A stretch of DNA of 64,000 nt, from the NCBI RefSeq assembly GCF_003545885.1, contig NZ_QHCT01000002.1:318501-382500 (forward strand), read 5' to 3'. The number at the start of each line of letters is the position of its first letter. The first letter of the stretch is position 1. Under the pieces are notes generated by a model that saw nothing but the letters and a program-made list of their open reading frames with translations, did not search any database and was not told the origin of the DNA. The DNA is from Leptospira stimsonii. Lineage in GTDB: Bacteria > Spirochaetota > Leptospiria > Leptospirales > Leptospiraceae. Of the stretch, positions 36,901 to 51,718 are shown one piece after another. The translations under genes and the position numbers were made by a program.

Positions 36901-37329
36901 TTCAACGACGTATCTGAAAATTTCACCAACGGGAGAACTCATCGGTCCGAGTGAAGGTTCCACTTCCGCAGGAATGTCCGCGTCCCGGACTCTTTCCAGA
37001 AGCCTTGTTCTCGCAAAGTAATCGTCCGTTCCGTCTTCAAAGACGAATTGAAATACGACCAAACCGTTGATCGTTCTGGATCTTCTGACTGCAACCTTAG
37101 GAATCGCATTCAAAACCCTTTCAATCGGAATCGTGACACGCTCCTCGACTTCTACCGCGGCCTTTCCCGGAAACTTCGCGATCAGACGGACTTGTGTGTC
37201 GGCGATATCGGAATATGCTTCTTTTCTAATATCGATCCAGGCCCAAGTCCCGAAAACGATCGATGCCATGGTCGCCGCGAGAGTGGCGATACGATAACGA
37301 AGTACAACTTCGATAAGATTCCGAATCAT
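33997..37329 (-). CDS. Heavy-metal efflux RND transporter (CzcA/CusA family)
   Basis: Inner-membrane RND pump of 1110 aa, the core of a tripartite system exporting metal cations. Twelve membrane segments in two halves and two periplasmic porter regions are seen. TM4 contains [15 protein letters not shown] near residue 402, the D...D...E relay signature of divalent-metal HME-RND proteins (CzcA type), not the CusA form. The C-terminal 75 residues are a basic, acidic-patched tail ([14 protein letters not shown], then Lys/Ala repeats) longer than usual. It overlaps the upstream gene by 4 bp. Confidence 0.93.
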   Translation of the reverse strand: MIRNLIEVVLRYRIATLAATMASIVFGTWAWIDIRKEAYSDIADTQVRLIAKFPGKAAVEVEERVTIPIERVLNAIPKVAVRRSRTINGLVVFQFVFEDGTDDYFARTRLLERVRDADIPAEVEPSLGPMSSPVGEIFRYVVESNANHTPMELRTIQDWVIMPKMLQIPGIADVVTFGGLPKQYHVVTTPDKLIRYKLTINDVIKAIQENNLNTGGNLLLQGEQGFPIRSLGAIRDPKHIENIVVKTVNGVPVFIRDLGTVEISHPIPSGVLGYTVQNDQEGLIDVDSSVQGLVAIRRWGDPNIMGERIKARVKEINENYLPDGVQMRTTYDRTDLVNYTLRTIGKTLIEGVVVVSLVLIFFIGSVKASMVVVATIPFAMLFAFLMMNLTGIPASLLSLGAIDFGIIVDGAVIMVENIMRRYRDASPSDKTKGIIRFTVDAASEVGTEIIFSILIIVLAYLPIFSFERIEGRLFKPMAFTISFAILGALIFAMTAIPVMMSYIYRNYFESANPGPIEWHNPIYEWVEKKYERLIEYLVERSKRVVTICFSVVGTLLVVGGLSLGTEFLPEMDEGGFNLRIFFPVGISLPESRKFIPKIRQMIYKNEQVNVVISQLGRNDDGTDPLPPNRLEVLVGLKDYDDWKEKITKQELLLRMRNDLEAGLPGARVSFSQPIMDNLSEAIMGTIADLAVFVSGNDLKVMRQIGEEVLDIVKDMKGASEFGIEQEADSSQLTIRIDREAAARFGINVSDIQQMVEAAIGMQRIDTLYEGPSDIPPKTPARFGIVVRFSKDYRTSQRAIENMPIISPKGERIPLSEVAQVTLEEGPTMIFRQEGRRTVTVRTNIRGRDQGGFVAELQKRVKQKVKLPDGYEIRYGGQYENLSRVGTRLMMVIPVTIAIIFAVLYLLYKNFKYVYVALACLPLSLVGGIYALLLRGYYFNVSGGVGFISLFGIATMSGVLFVSRTNHILMEDDDLSVREAVKKAAVIQLRPMLMTMLLALLGLIPATLASGVGSDVQRPLATVIVGGLFSALLLVLTVLPSLYLILVGERKTYGASKKTSEPLEPYSYLDQYSMEEYEEEELELSKSKVKKTSASKEQKGKASATRKPKKK

Positions 37330-38066
37330 TCCGAAGACCTCGTATCAAAAAGATAACCGATTTGGATCAGGAGTTGCGGATTCTTATAATCTCCTTTCCC
37401 GATCCCGCCGCCTAACTGAAGGAAAAAATTTCCCAATAAAAAATCATAGGTCAAACCGACGTATTGTTGATTCAAGTGGACCTTTTGTCTGTCTCTGCTT
37501 TCGTGTTCGAGATATAAGGCCAAGGTCGGGTTTTGATCCGTGACATAGGAACGAATGATCAGGTCCTCGTACGTCGGGTCCCGATGACTGTAACCGGGAA
37601 AGGACGAACCGGATGGATAAGAATTTTGTCCACCCCTCCCCACCTCGGGTTGAAACGGATCCACTTCAAATTTTCCGAATACAAGGGAAACGCTATGTGC
37701 GACAACCGGCGTTTTCCAAAAACTGTAACCGATATCGACCTGACCACCCCACCAGTGCGGATTCCATTTCCCACCGGAGGCTCGAAGAACGACGTCCTTG
37801 TAATAATAACCTACATTGAAGTTGATACTTCCAGGAGAACCGATACTTGCGCCGTAGACGAGAAAGTTTGTAGAATTCGGAAGCGCCTTCCCGTTGAGCG
37901 AATCTTCATTCGCGCCTTCTTTTCCGATCCGGGTTTTTCCGTCCGGTTCTTCCACCCATTCCGGAGATGGATCCGATTTGGAATCTTTTTTTTGAGTCTG
38001 CCCCAAAAGTGAGACATTCAAAAAAACTGATATTAAAAGTATACTAATAAGTTTAAAATCTTTCAT
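37326..38066 (-). CDS. Exported beta-barrel-like protein within the efflux operon
   Basis: A 246-aa protein with signal peptide (residues 1-22, ending LLG-QT). After a hydrophilic linker, the rest has alternating strands ([42 protein letters not shown]) and a C-terminal LIQIGYLFD typical of small outer-membrane barrels. Its family is not recognised. Placement between adaptor and pump, overlapping the pump gene by 4 bp, argues for a function in the same efflux system, perhaps metal sensing or surface anchoring. Confidence 0.65.
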   Translation of the reverse strand: MKDFKLISILLISVFLNVSLLGQTQKKDSKSDPSPEWVEEPDGKTRIGKEGANEDSLNGKALPNSTNFLVYGASIGSPGSINFNVGYYYKDVVLRASGGKWNPHWWGGQVDIGYSFWKTPVVAHSVSLVFGKFEVDPFQPEVGRGGQNSYPSGSSFPGYSHRDPTYEDLIIRSYVTDQNPTLALYLEHESRDRQKVHLNQQYVGLTYDFLLGNFFLQLGGGIGKGDYKNPQLLIQIGYLFDTRSSE

Positions 38067-38067
38067 G

Positions 38068-39066
38068 TTAGAAACCGAAGCTGAGTCCTTTGAGAAGAAT
38101 GGTTCCTTCCACTACGACTTTGTCGCCTTTGGTAAGTCCTTCCACAACGGTGACTCGATCCTCGCCTGACGTTCCTAAGATCACTTCTCTTTTGTAAAAT
38201 TCGCGAGGAGATTCTTCCACGAAAACATAACTTCTGCTTTCAACGGTGATCACGGAAGTAAAAGGAATGACTACGGTATCTCCTTTTCTATCTTCCGGAA
38301 AACGGACCGTAGCGAACATACCGGGTTTTAAAACGTAACCTTCGTTTCGAACCGCGATCCGAACTTTTACCGTACGAGTGGTTGGGTCCACGTTGTCTCC
38401 TAAGGCTTCTGCGGTTCCTGTCCAAGCGATTTCAGGGAAACTGGAGAATTTCAGTTTCACCTTCTTCCCTTTTTTCAAACTTTGAAGTTGAGATTCTGGA
38501 ACGTCGCAAATGATCCAAGCGCTCAGCGCGCTTGCATTTCTGAGTTCTGCCGGATTCAAACCTACGGCTCGAAGTTTTCCTTCGAATTCCGCGAGTTCAG
38601 CCGCGTCGTTTTCCGCCTCCGTCTCCGCTTCGATCAGATCCTTTTCGGTCGCGACCCTGTGTTTGAACATATCCTTGATCCGCTCGAGATTCTTACGGGA
38701 ACGGTTCAGACTATTCTTCGAATGAATATAACCCACATAAAGGTCGTTCAAATCTGCCGATTCGAAAAGAATGATTTTTTCACCGCCGCTCATGGAAGGA
38801 GAAGAGGAAGCGATCAAACGAGCCGGTGCTTCCACCTCGACGAATTCTCCTTCTTTGCCGATCTGAGCGGTTTTAATGATTTCCAAACCGGGGCTGTTCT
38901 CCTTAAATTCGATCCATTCTCCTTTATCGTGAACGATCGCTTTGCTAGGAAGATGAATCGTCGGTTTTCCACGTTTGGAAAGTCCGAGAACGGCGAGGGA
39001 AACGATGGCGATAAAAGCCGCGATTCCAAGAATGAATGTGGTGCGTTTCGTAAAGGGTAATTTCAT
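38068..39066 (-). CDS. RND efflux periplasmic adaptor (CzcB-like)
   Basis: A 332-aa membrane-fusion protein. One N-terminal membrane anchor (residues about 9-28), then barrel-hairpin-lipoyl order: a helical hairpin about 125-170 ([25 protein letters not shown]) and a beta-barrel end with [12 protein letters not shown] and [14 protein letters not shown]. No His-rich metal-binding tail is present. The gene is in line with TolC-like and RND genes (2-bp gaps), giving the canonical C-B-(extra)-A order. Confidence 0.9.
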   Translation of the reverse strand: MKLPFTKRTTFILGIAAFIAIVSLAVLGLSKRGKPTIHLPSKAIVHDKGEWIEFKENSPGLEIIKTAQIGKEGEFVEVEAPARLIASSSPSMSGGEKIILFESADLNDLYVGYIHSKNSLNRSRKNLERIKDMFKHRVATEKDLIEAETEAENDAAELAEFEGKLRAVGLNPAELRNASALSAWIICDVPESQLQSLKKGKKVKLKFSSFPEIAWTGTAEALGDNVDPTTRTVKVRIAVRNEGYVLKPGMFATVRFPEDRKGDTVVIPFTSVITVESRSYVFVEESPREFYKREVILGTSGEDRVTVVEGLTKGDKVVVEGTILLKGLSFGF

Positions 39067-39068
39067 AA

Positions 39069-40493
<1,425 letters not shown>

Positions 40494-40575
40494 AAGTTTT
40501 CCAGTTTTGTATGTTTGCGGATCAAGTTGTACGGTTCTCCAGGATCAAATCTGTCTTCATTAGTGAGTTTGGATT

Positions 40576-40602
40576 TCAACTCAGTGCGGCGCACTAAATT
40601 GA
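40576..40602. promoter_or_regulatory. Candidate operator palindrome upstream of the efflux operon
   Basis: AGTGCG-G-CGCACT (40583-40595) is a perfect 6-bp inverted repeat about a central G. The outer arms TCAA (40576-40579) and TTGA (40599-40602) are placed symmetrically around the same centre. It lies between the TolC-like start (40493) and the small gene ending at 40652. Such dyads commonly bind dimeric regulators, for example metal-sensing repressors; the regulator is unknown. Confidence 0.55.
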
Positions 40603-40651
40603 GACTCATCATTCGATAAAATTCTAACGATAGAATATTATATTTTTCTAA

Positions 40652-41020
40652 TTAAGCAATCGGTGGAGGAAGATTTAAGAGTAAGGAGGAGAGGAGATAA
40701 TTGTACTGAGTTTTAGGAGCGAAGAAGTTTCGTTGAAAGAATTCGATTTCCGATTTTGTAAGTTCGAAAAAACCGGAAAAAACGAGATCTAAAAAGTCGT
40801 AACGGCTTCTGAGTCGAATCGCAAATTCTTGAGAATCCAGTTCACACTGAAATTCGGCTCTGGTTTCTTTTTTTTCGATCCGTTTTGAAAAGGTGGAATA
40901 CGCTTCCGTACCTTTGACATCTAAAAATGCGAGGTCAAACGTTCCGTCTTCTTCACAGGGTAATACGATTACCGCAGTAAGAATCAGGATCAAAAGTCTG
41001 GTGAGCCAGTGGACCTGCAT
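40652..41020 (-). CDS. Hypothetical exported protein
   Basis: Not recognised. 122 aa with an N-terminal hydrophobic stretch (residues about 6-21) ending VLPCEED, which may be a signal sequence with a possible lipobox Cys. The mature part alternates charged and aromatic residues (RSRYDFLDLVFSGFFEL) and ends in a short Pro-rich tail. It lies between the secA group and the efflux operon and may be the first gene of the latter, though the palindrome and 158-bp gap argue for separate control. Confidence 0.5.
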   Translation of the reverse strand: MQVHWLTRLLILILTAVIVLPCEEDGTFDLAFLDVKGTEAYSTFSKRIEKKETRAEFQCELDSQEFAIRLRSRYDFLDLVFSGFFELTKSEIEFFQRNFFAPKTQYNYLLSSLLLNLPPPIA

Positions 41021-41120
41021 TTAAAGTCCACATTTCTTAGGTAGCAATGCCTCTACAATCGTTTTTCGATCGATTTGTCTAAAATCAGCGCACCGCCGCG
41101 TATTTCACTGGGTCGAATTT

Positions 41121-41602
41121 CTAAGGCGCTACGTGTTCCACGCGAACTACGGTCCCATTTCGCATCAATACTCGAATTTCTACGTCGGGTTTTGCGCCTG
41201 GTTTGAACCGACTGATGGGACGAAAGTAGAGAAATGCTTCGATACTATTGGTCCGAAATTGGATCTGATCCGGATTTCCCAAATACTCTTTTACAAAGAT
41301 CCGATTTTGTCCTTGGAGAGTGTCTTTGATTTCGGAACGAAGGCGCAAATTCTTTTCAATTTCAGGGTCCAGAGCCGGCTCGGTCGCGGTCTGATTTTCC
41401 ACAACGCCGGTTTCGGGATTCGTAGTTTGCCCGGATCCAAGGAGTTGTTTCAGAACCAGCTTTTCGCACTTCTCCTTATCTCCGAAGGTTTCCATACAAT
41501 CCGCAAAGATCTGTTTTGCAGATCCTTTTGGAGGTGGAGGAGTTACGCAGGAAACGAGAAGAGTTGTCCACAAAAGAAAAGAAAGAATCTTCGTGAAAGA
41601 AC

Positions 41603-41606
<4 letters not shown>
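41121..41606 (-). CDS. Lipoprotein of unknown function
   Basis: 161 aa. Signal peptide [18 protein letters not shown] with a lipobox LVSC at residue 20, followed by a Pro-rich linker. The body contains [17 protein letters not shown] with two cysteines, and strands around [15 protein letters not shown] and [15 protein letters not shown]. No family recognised. It overlaps the secA stop by 4 bp, so expression is coupled to secA; a secretion-related role is possible but not shown. Confidence 0.7.
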
Positions 41607-44329
<2,723 letters not shown>

Positions 44330-44380
44330 ATCAGTTTTCCGTATTACGTTATTGAAATGTTACTTTTGGATTTTCGAGTT

Positions 44381-45064
44381 TCATAGGTCGAGAATCGCGT
44401 TGAATATGCTACGTCCTGAAGTCTCCATCTGAGACCTCAAAGACTCCGTATCGGGTCCAGGAACCCAACCCGCAGAACGAATAAAATCCGCGTGAACTCC
44501 CTTCCAAACCTGGAGCATAGGAGCCGTAACTTCCAGGTGACATTGAATTCCGAAAATTCTATCTTGGAAGGAAAACATCTGATTGGGATACATCTCACTT
44601 TTTAGAAGATGTTTGCCGCCCTTCGGAATCGTAAAAACGTCCTCGTGAAGATGAAAGGCGGGAAAGGAAGAAGTTCCGTTCAAAACAGGATGCGCTTCTT
44701 GGACGCTCACATTGGAGAATCCGACCTCGGGTCCCTTCTCTCCTACACTCACTTCTCCACCTAACGCTTTTGCTATGATTTGAGAACCGAGACAAATTCC
44801 GATCACCTTTCGGTTGGGCATAGAGGACGCATAACGCACCAGATTGAACCAAGGTTCGAAAAAGGAAAAAAGAGCGGGATCGGCGACCGACTGCGGGCCA
44901 CCCAATAAGACAACGAGGTCGAAAATCAAGTGAGCGTCGGGAATGGGTTGAATTCTTGTATCGTACGCGTTGTGATACGAAATTCTATAATTTCTTTCTT
45001 TCAAAGAATCCAAGAGAATCCCAGGACCTTCGCAGTCCTTAAAACGAACGATCAAACTTCTCAT
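44381..45064 (-). CDS. Class I glutamine amidotransferase (GMP synthase-like)
   Basis: A 227-aa stand-alone GATase. The catalytic nucleophile is in [12 protein letters not shown] (Cys), and the His-x-Glu pair is in [18 protein letters not shown] and the HLHEDVF block are typical of the family acting on glutathione- or gamma-glutamyl-like substrates, or donating ammonia. Without a synthase domain, the physiological substrate cannot be told. It overlaps the upstream thioredoxin-like gene by 4 bp. Confidence 0.85.
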   Translation of the reverse strand: MRSLIVRFKDCEGPGILLDSLKERNYRISYHNAYDTRIQPIPDAHLIFDLVVLLGGPQSVADPALFSFFEPWFNLVRYASSMPNRKVIGICLGSQIIAKALGGEVSVGEKGPEVGFSNVSVQEAHPVLNGTSSFPAFHLHEDVFTIPKGGKHLLKSEMYPNQMFSFQDRIFGIQCHLEVTAPMLQVWKGVHADFIRSAGWVPGPDTESLRSQMETSGRSIFNAILDL

Positions 45065-45636
45065 GAAGACCCGGCCATCCTTTTGAAAAAGAGAACTTTC
45101 TGATCCGTAGAGAGTTTGGCTGGATTCGCTTCTTCGCTGATCGGACCAATAAAATTATAATAGAGAACGAGCGGTTTTGTTTTGAAAAGAAGGGTTTCCG
45201 GAGTTCCCGTTACGATCGAATTGGAGCGACTCACACGGAACGGTTTTTTCATCAGAAGAATCGGAACTTGAATTCCAAACTTACGAGCCTCTTCCTGAAC
45301 CAACGGTTTTGCTTTTGTGAGAAGTTCCTCTTCCGACATCGTTTCCGGGTCATCGAAGAAAAGAGCCGGATCCACGACCATATAGAATTGGATCTTGGGA
45401 TCCTTTTGCATTTCTTGATAGAGAAAGTTGAGCGCTGGGAGTTCTTTGATACAAGGAACACAATTCGGGCCATAGACATTCAAAACCAAACGAGGCGCGG
45501 TTATATCGGAAAGTTGAATCGTTTTTCCGTCCAAAGTCATCCCCTGGAAATTTTGGATTCCCAAGTTCGGCTGTTCGGAGGGCGCACATTGAAGTGTCAA
45601 AAGGGTTAAAAGTATAAAAAGGGCAAATCGTTTCAT
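45061..45636 (-). CDS. TlpA-like thioredoxin-fold lipoprotein
   Basis: A 191-aa protein. Signal peptide [17 protein letters not shown] with lipobox Cys17. The thioredoxin active site is [15 protein letters not shown] (CVPC), with the following helix and [10 protein letters not shown] strand. Probably a periplasmic thiol-disulfide reductase or maturation factor. The ATG at 45636 was chosen because it starts the signal peptide; the frame is open upstream to 45831 but that segment looks non-coding. Ends overlapping the GATase start. Confidence 0.75.
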   Translation of the reverse strand: MKRFALFILLTLLTLQCAPSEQPNLGIQNFQGMTLDGKTIQLSDITAPRLVLNVYGPNCVPCIKELPALNFLYQEMQKDPKIQFYMVVDPALFFDDPETMSEEELLTKAKPLVQEEARKFGIQVPILLMKKPFRVSRSNSIVTGTPETLLFKTKPLVLYYNFIGPISEEANPAKLSTDQKVLFFKRMAGSS

Positions 45637-45963
45637 CAATGCTACATAATTTCCAGTAAAGAAGGGAAAGAAAGGACGGAAATCTGGTTCCGAATTCATG
45701 GATAATACCAAAGGAAAGCGTTCCGCCTCTAAATTCAAGGAATAAACCGAGACCCCAAGAATCTCCCAAGCACACTTTCTACCAAGTGGAAAGACAGTGA
45801 GAGGAACATCTAATGCGACATAATTAAACAAGTTTCACAGTTTTTTTTGGAGGTTCCCAAAAAAGAGTTTTCTCTGAAATGAGGACGATAAGCGTTTGAC
45901 AAGTCCTCTACCCTTGATTTCCTGGTATTTTGAACGTCCTTTCGAATCTACCAGGGAATCCGA

Positions 45964-46488
45964 ATGAACCAACTTAATCCTGAATTTGACATCGTAACTC
46001 TCATCGAACTCGCCAAACGCAACAAATACGAAAAAGCCGTTGCCGGATTCCATACATTGGACCGAATCGAGAGATTGGAACTCCCCAAAAAGATCAAAGC
46101 AAGAAAATTAGCCGTTCAGGCGATGTTTGCCCTCGCAACGGAAGAAGTTCAGTATGCCTACTTCACAAAAGAAGAAAGAATCCAGCTCGATCAAGAAGCA
46201 AACATTACAAATGCGTCTTATTCTAAATTTAACGGACTTTTCGAAGCTCCTCAAGCTCCGATCGCGGAAGAAGACACCGAAGAAGATTTCATTCCGGAAG
46301 AAGCCCCTCGCCCAATTTTAGACGGTGACGAAGACGAAGACGGTCTCGACTCCGACGAAGATGAGGATGAAGACGAGGATGATGACGAAGACGAGGATGA
46401 TGACGAGGACGACGATGAGGATGAAGACGAGGAAAAACTCGACGATGACGACGAAGAGGAAGAAGTAGCCGAGAAAAAAGAGGACTAA
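45964..46488 (+). CDS. Highly acidic protein, possible RNA polymerase omega-like
   Basis: 174 aa in two parts. Residues 1-75 are helical ([18 protein letters not shown], then [19 protein letters not shown]), in a pattern recalling the omega (RpoZ) fold of spirochaetes; this is a weak, by-eye likeness. Residues about 95-174 are a low-complexity Asp/Glu run with few other residues ([19 protein letters not shown]). The run could bind cations or basic proteins and may vary in length. Start ATG follows AGGGAAT. A terminator-like hairpin lies 59 nt after the stop, inside the next gene. Confidence 0.6.
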   Translation: MNQLNPEFDIVTLIELAKRNKYEKAVAGFHTLDRIERLELPKKIKARKLAVQAMFALATEEVQYAYFTKEERIQLDQEANITNASYSKFNGLFEAPQAPIAEEDTEEDFIPEEAPRPILDGDEDEDGLDSDEDEDEDEDDDEDEDDDEDDDEDEDEEKLDDDDEEEEVAEKKED

Positions 46489-46502
46489 GAGGTCTTTCGC
46501 TT

Positions 46503-47891
46503 ATCTACCGTCTCGTTTCCAATCCAAACGGAACCCTGAACTTAGAGGAAACCCAATCGGGTTTCCTTTTTCATTCTCGATTCAATCCTACATCGGAAGG
46601 AGAACGTCTCTCCGAACAAATCCCGGTTCCGAATTCTCCTTATGAGACGATTCTTGTCTTCGGTTTTGCTCTCGGTTATCACGTAGAATCCTATCTCAAA
46701 AAACGAAAAACACCCGTTCGACTTCTCATCGTAGAACCGATTTCTTCTCTCAAACCGATCGCGGAAAAATTCTTCGAGCGTCTCTTACGCTCTTACTCGG
46801 AAAACGGCCATGAAATTCGAATGATCTTCGGTCTGGAAACGTTCTTAGAAAAACCCCTCACGCACTGGCTTTTCGAAAACACGAACCAGGTCACCCCCTT
46901 CTTACATCCGGTCTATAGCAGAAAATTTCCGGATCTCGCGCTTCGGTTTTTGGATTCACTCAAACAAAATTCTCAAACGACTCAGAATCAAAGCGCCAAA
47001 ACGTACTTTCAAAAAATCTGGGTTCGAAACGAGATCCGAAACGTTTTGAGTCTCTTCGAGAATCTGAATTCTTCCAAAATTCTTTCCGGAGCAAAGAAGA
47101 ATTTTTTCCAAGACCAGACCTTACTCTTCACCGGAGCGAGTCCTTCTTTGGAAGGAGAGACCGATTGGATTCTTCAAAACCGAAATCGATTTCATCTCCT
47201 TGCTTCCGATACTTCGCTTGGCTGGCTCATCAGCTCGGGCATTCTCCCGGACCTTGTTTTGAGCATCGATTCTTCCAGAGGAACGTTATTTCACTTTCGA
47301 AACATTCTTCCTCCGAACGTTCCGATTCTTACCTGGTTTGGTGGTTCTTCTTATCTTTTTGATCTTCCGAATCCGAAGTGGATTTATTTTTCAACCCATC
47401 CTTTGGATCAAACGTTACGCTCCCTCTTCTTTCCTGAGGCTCCGATTTTCGAAAACCCGTCCCTCAATATGGCCGGGATCGCCGTCTCCTTCGCCAAACA
47501 TCTCGCATACGGAAGAATGATTTTCAAAGGTGTGGATTTTCAGAGAAGCGGAGGCAGAACTCACTGTCGGTCGACCGGTTACGAAGCCTTCGATCGTGTC
47601 CAACTTTCCAGGAAAAAAAGCCTTTTGGGAATCCGTTATCAGAAATCGAACTCTTGGGAACGAAGATTCTCCATTTTAGAAATTCTGAAACGGGAGTCTC
47701 CGGAACTTTTTCGATCCGATCCTGTGTCTGACCTTTCGGACGTGGAAAAAAAGGACGTTCGTTCCGGTTTGATCTTGGACGATCCTCTTCGAATCGACAG
47801 GCAACGTTGGATCCAATTTTGCAACGCACATCCGGAATTCGACGGAATGAACTCCATTTCTTCTCGGATCCAAGCGATCGTCTCGGAGTGA
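46503..47891 (+). CDS. MAF/DUF115 family glycosyltransferase-like protein
   Basis: The frame is open without a stop from 46449 to 47891, and coding character starts near 46503 ([19 protein letters not shown]), so the first ATG at 46821 is internal: it would delete the N-terminal part [10 protein letters not shown] and [17 protein letters not shown]. No ATG, GTG or TTG is seen between 46449 and 46820. I place the start tentatively at ATC 46503, about 10 nt after GAGGT. The core DUF115 region is [34 protein letters not shown] and [15 protein letters not shown]. Members of the family glycosylate flagellins; here the target is inferred. Confidence 0.75.
   Translation: MYRLVSNPNGTLNLEETQSGFLFHSRFNPTSEGERLSEQIPVPNSPYETILVFGFALGYHVESYLKKRKTPVRLLIVEPISSLKPIAEKFFERLLRSYSENGHEIRMIFGLETFLEKPLTHWLFENTNQVTPFLHPVYSRKFPDLALRFLDSLKQNSQTTQNQSAKTYFQKIWVRNEIRNVLSLFENLNSSKILSGAKKNFFQDQTLLFTGASPSLEGETDWILQNRNRFHLLASDTSLGWLISSGILPDLVLSIDSSRGTLFHFRNILPPNVPILTWFGGSSYLFDLPNPKWIYFSTHPLDQTLRSLFFPEAPIFENPSLNMAGIAVSFAKHLAYGRMIFKGVDFQRSGGRTHCRSTGYEAFDRVQLSRKKSLLGIRYQKSNSWERRFSILEILKRESPELFRSDPVSDLSDVEKKDVRSGLILDDPLRIDRQRWIQFCNAHPEFDGMNSISSRIQAIVSE
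46547..46571 (+). terminator. Terminator-like hairpin inside the MAF coding region
   Basis: Perfect 8-bp stem GGAAACCC-AATC-GGGTTTCC followed by five T (46567-46571), the form of a Rho-independent terminator for the acidic-protein gene. It lies in the reading frame of the downstream gene ([11 protein letters not shown]), so coding and terminator functions overlap. Confidence 0.7.
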
Positions 47892-48000
47892 GTCCGATTT
47901 TCCTTCGTTGTAATTCTCGCTACGATCGATATAACCTCTTGACATTTCCAGAGAAAGCGACGCAATTCTCTTTCTGAAGAGACTTTCCGGTATGGGAACG

Positions 48001-48488
<488 letters not shown>

Positions 48489-48513
48489 TTCGAAAAAGAT
48501 CGTTCGAAACCTC

Positions 48514-49749
48514 GTGAAATACATTCCATTTTTTGCAACTATTCTTCTGATTTTATTTGTGAATCAGACGATTTCTTCCGCGCCCCAATCCAAACCTACA
48601 AAACTCTCCGAAGAACAAATCCTAAAGAAGAAGGACATCCTACTTCAAGTATTGAAGTTCGGAACGACCAAGGAAAGGGCCATGGCACTTCGGGAATTGG
48701 AAGACTTCCCTTCCGAACATTCCGGAGTTCTCATCGATCAACTCGGAAAAATTTTGGAAAAAGATCCGGATTGGATGATGAAGGTCTATGCAATTCGAAC
48801 GGTTTCCGAACTCAAGCTGACTCAGTTCAGCGATCAAATCCTGAAACTCTTAAAGAGCGAACAACCGGATATTCAGAGAGAATCGATCTACGCGACAAAA
48901 AAACTCAAACTCGAAAAGGGAGCCCCGATTCTTTTTGAAATTCTTAGAACGCAGGACTTCACAAAAAATTCGAATCTTACCGTCGGAGTTTTGGACGCAC
49001 TCGGAGAATTTCCACCGCAAGAAGAAGCGACGACCTTTCTTCTCGCGAGATTGAACGAAAACTTCAACGACCCGGAAATCCGCGCACAGATCGCCCTCTT
49101 TTTCGGGAAGAATAAGGATAGAAAAGCGGAAGGTTCTCTTCTGGAAATCTACAAGGACACGAAAGAACCGATCACCTTGAGAAGTTTTTCTGTGAGCGCT
49201 CTCGGAAAAATGAAATCCGTTTCTTCCATGCCTACGATCAAAGAAGAATTGGATAAGATCCGAAACATCAAAAGTAAAAATGAAGTCAAAGACTATCAAC
49301 CGCTAAAGATCCATTCGATCACCGCTCTTGTTTCCATGGGAGACAAGGATATATTAGAAGAATTGTATGCTTACGCAAGGGACGATGATCCGGTCGTGAG
49401 ACTGAGAGCGATCAAACATCTCACCGATACCGGAGATATGGCGGTTTTAGAAATTTTAGAATACAAGGCTCAGAGAGACCCGAGCGAAAAAGTAAAAAAG
49501 GCCGCAAAGATGGCCATTGAAAAATTAAAAAAAGGAGAATCCGGAAACGATATCGACCTGAAAGAATCCGATTCTCCCAAATACAAGGCCGGAAACAGGG
49601 AAAGACCGATTCGCACAGGCGATCCTTCTCCGATTCCGGGAACGTCTACGGCTCCTTCGTCCGATAGCGGGAGTTCCTCTTCTTCGGGAGGTGGTGGTTC
49701 TTCTCCCGGAGGAAAAGGAGAAGCCGAAGAATTAGAGGATGGAATTTGA
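48514..49749 (+). CDS. HEAT-repeat protein with signal peptide and Ser/Gly tail
   Basis: GTG start at 48514 gives [23 protein letters not shown], a clean signal peptide, whereas the in-frame ATG at 48430 would overlap the response-regulator gene by 59 bp. The rest (411 aa) is a chain of HEAT-like helical pairs (for example [20 protein letters not shown] and [16 protein letters not shown]). The last 60 residues are Pro/Ser/Gly-rich ([17 protein letters not shown]) and end in acidic residues. Likely periplasmic scaffold; function unknown. Confidence 0.7.
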   Translation: MKYIPFFATILLILFVNQTISSAPQSKPTKLSEEQILKKKDILLQVLKFGTTKERAMALRELEDFPSEHSGVLIDQLGKILEKDPDWMMKVYAIRTVSELKLTQFSDQILKLLKSEQPDIQRESIYATKKLKLEKGAPILFEILRTQDFTKNSNLTVGVLDALGEFPPQEEATTFLLARLNENFNDPEIRAQIALFFGKNKDRKAEGSLLEIYKDTKEPITLRSFSVSALGKMKSVSSMPTIKEELDKIRNIKSKNEVKDYQPLKIHSITALVSMGDKDILEELYAYARDDDPVVRLRAIKHLTDTGDMAVLEILEYKAQRDPSEKVKKAAKMAIEKLKKGESGNDIDLKESDSPKYKAGNRERPIRTGDPSPIPGTSTAPSSDSGSSSSSGGGGSSPGGKGEAEELEDGI

Positions 49750-50252
49750 ATTCTAAAATTCCGAATTTCAAAAAGGGGATCGTTTCGATCCTCTTTTTTG
49801 TTTGTATCTCCGGCGTTTCTGCGCAAGAAGTTCACAGAGCGGCCGCGACGTATCGAAGTTCGATTTCTTTCGATGAAAAAAGAATCGCAGACATTAAAGA
49901 ATCCTTAAATACTCAGTCGCCTAACTTCCCCGAGACGATCAAGTTATTCTTTCAGGAATTGAAAGGAAACTATGCGGTCTTTTACGACTGGAACGGAGAA
50001 ACCGTATATTACAAATATAGAATGAATAAATTCGACAAGTCGCGTGCCAGAATGGTTCGAAAACTAGCGGAAGGCGCGGCCTATGAAGTAAGAGGAAGAT
50101 GGGAAGGTATGATCGTCTATCAGGTTTCCACAATTCCACATTTTAAAAAAGCCTCCGAAGTCACACTCGAAGACAAAAAAGGAAGATTCTCCATCCCGGT
50201 TTTTGATCTGGGAGAATTTAGAGAACTCGCTCTGGATGAAATTATCTATTAA
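49746..50252 (+). CDS. Exported protein of unknown function
   Basis: 168 aa. TTG start at 49746 overlaps the previous stop by 4 nt (TTGA). Signal peptide about residues 1-27 ([19 protein letters not shown]). The mature part has a helical start, then strands around [17 protein letters not shown] and [11 protein letters not shown]. No family recognised; context suggests it works with the HEAT-repeat protein and the next exported gene. Confidence 0.6.
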   Translation: MNSKIPNFKKGIVSILFFVCISGVSAQEVHRAAATYRSSISFDEKRIADIKESLNTQSPNFPETIKLFFQELKGNYAVFYDWNGETVYYKYRMNKFDKSRARMVRKLAEGAAYEVRGRWEGMIVYQVSTIPHFKKASEVTLEDKKGRFSIPVFDLGEFRELALDEIIY

Positions 50253-50766
50253 AAGTCTAATTCCGATTTTTTTCGTTTTTTGTTTTTTTCCTCCTACTAC
50301 AATGCGGGCTTTGGATCCATTGGATCCGGCATTATTCTATCATTCTCCTTCCTCTCCTTTTCTTCTCAACCTTCTCAAGATTCGTTTCCCCGAAAAAGCG
50401 GAAGTCAGGATGAACGGAAACGGATATCATTGGAAAGTGATTCCAACGAAAGGAAGAGCTTGGATGTTGATCCTTCGAGAATGGGACGGTCCTTTCAAAG
50501 AAGAATCACTGAAAACTCTCCTTAAAGATTTGTTTCCGAATTCGAAGGAATTGAACCTCCCGAAATGGGACGGTCTCCTCTCAATCGGTGCCGAGAGAAA
50601 AGAAATCATTTCGGGAAATCCACTCACGGTTCGTTATTATCTGTTTCAAAAAAAAGAGAAGATCGTTTCCGTCTATCTCGTATTCGATACCGAAAACAAA
50701 ACGATCTCCGATTTTTTCGAAGATCCGAAAAAGTTTTTCGAACCGATTTCCCAAGATTCTTTGTAA
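50236..50766 (+). CDS. Exported protein of unknown function
   Basis: 176 aa from ATG 50236. Signal peptide [20 protein letters not shown] with cleavage near MRA-LD. The mature part shows strands and aromatic residues (YHWKVIPTKGRAWMLILREW and VRYYLFQKKEKIVSVYLVF). It overlaps the preceding gene by 17 bp and completes a three-gene exported group. Not recognised. Confidence 0.6.
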   Translation: MKLSIKSLIPIFFVFCFFPPTTMRALDPLDPALFYHSPSSPFLLNLLKIRFPEKAEVRMNGNGYHWKVIPTKGRAWMLILREWDGPFKEESLKTLLKDLFPNSKELNLPKWDGLLSIGAERKEIISGNPLTVRYYLFQKKEKIVSVYLVFDTENKTISDFFEDPKKFFEPISQDSL

Positions 50767-50780
50767 ATCCTTCCCCAAAA

Positions 50781-50993
<213 letters not shown>

Positions 50994-51035
50994 AATTCAC
51001 TTGAAGAACAAGACTTCCCAGAAAAACTGGAAACT

Positions 51036-51387
<352 letters not shown>

Positions 51388-51664
51388 CCAATGGAGAAAC
51401 GACTTCCTGAAAATAAAATCCAATTTCAAATTACGCCGATCTCCCAGAAGGACTTGAAGCTTTTTCGTGAGAGCCTTTGTAGCGATCCATAGAGAGCGTA
51501 ACAAAGGCGACTCGAGCCACGGATGGCGAGAGCACGAAAAAGACGCCGTGGAGCCAAGTTTTCCAGGATGGAAAACTGCGAAACGGCAAGTCCGAATTCT
51601 AAAAGCGAAGGTGCAAGAGAACTCAGCGAATTCCTCCCTATGGGTCGGAATTCATCTTCTGGGT
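51388..51664 (+). repeat. Structured element, 277-bp tandem unit 2, plus partial third
   Basis: Copy of the preceding unit at exact 277-bp offset with few differences. The inverted T-arm is exact here (CCCAGAAGGACTTGAA), and the 3' hairpin loop is TCCCTATGGGTC (51635-51646). A third unit starts at 51665 and breaks off at about 51718, where the trailer departs at GCCGATC. Open frames across the units on both strands are shadows of the repeat. Confidence 0.85.
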
Positions 51665-51718
51665 CCAATGGAGAAACGACTTCCTGAAAATAAAATCCAA
51701 TTTCAAATTACGCCGATC

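Noticed and set aside
46821..47891. MAF/DUF115 gene starting at the first ATG
   Set aside because: It would remove clear family sequence just upstream in the same frame.
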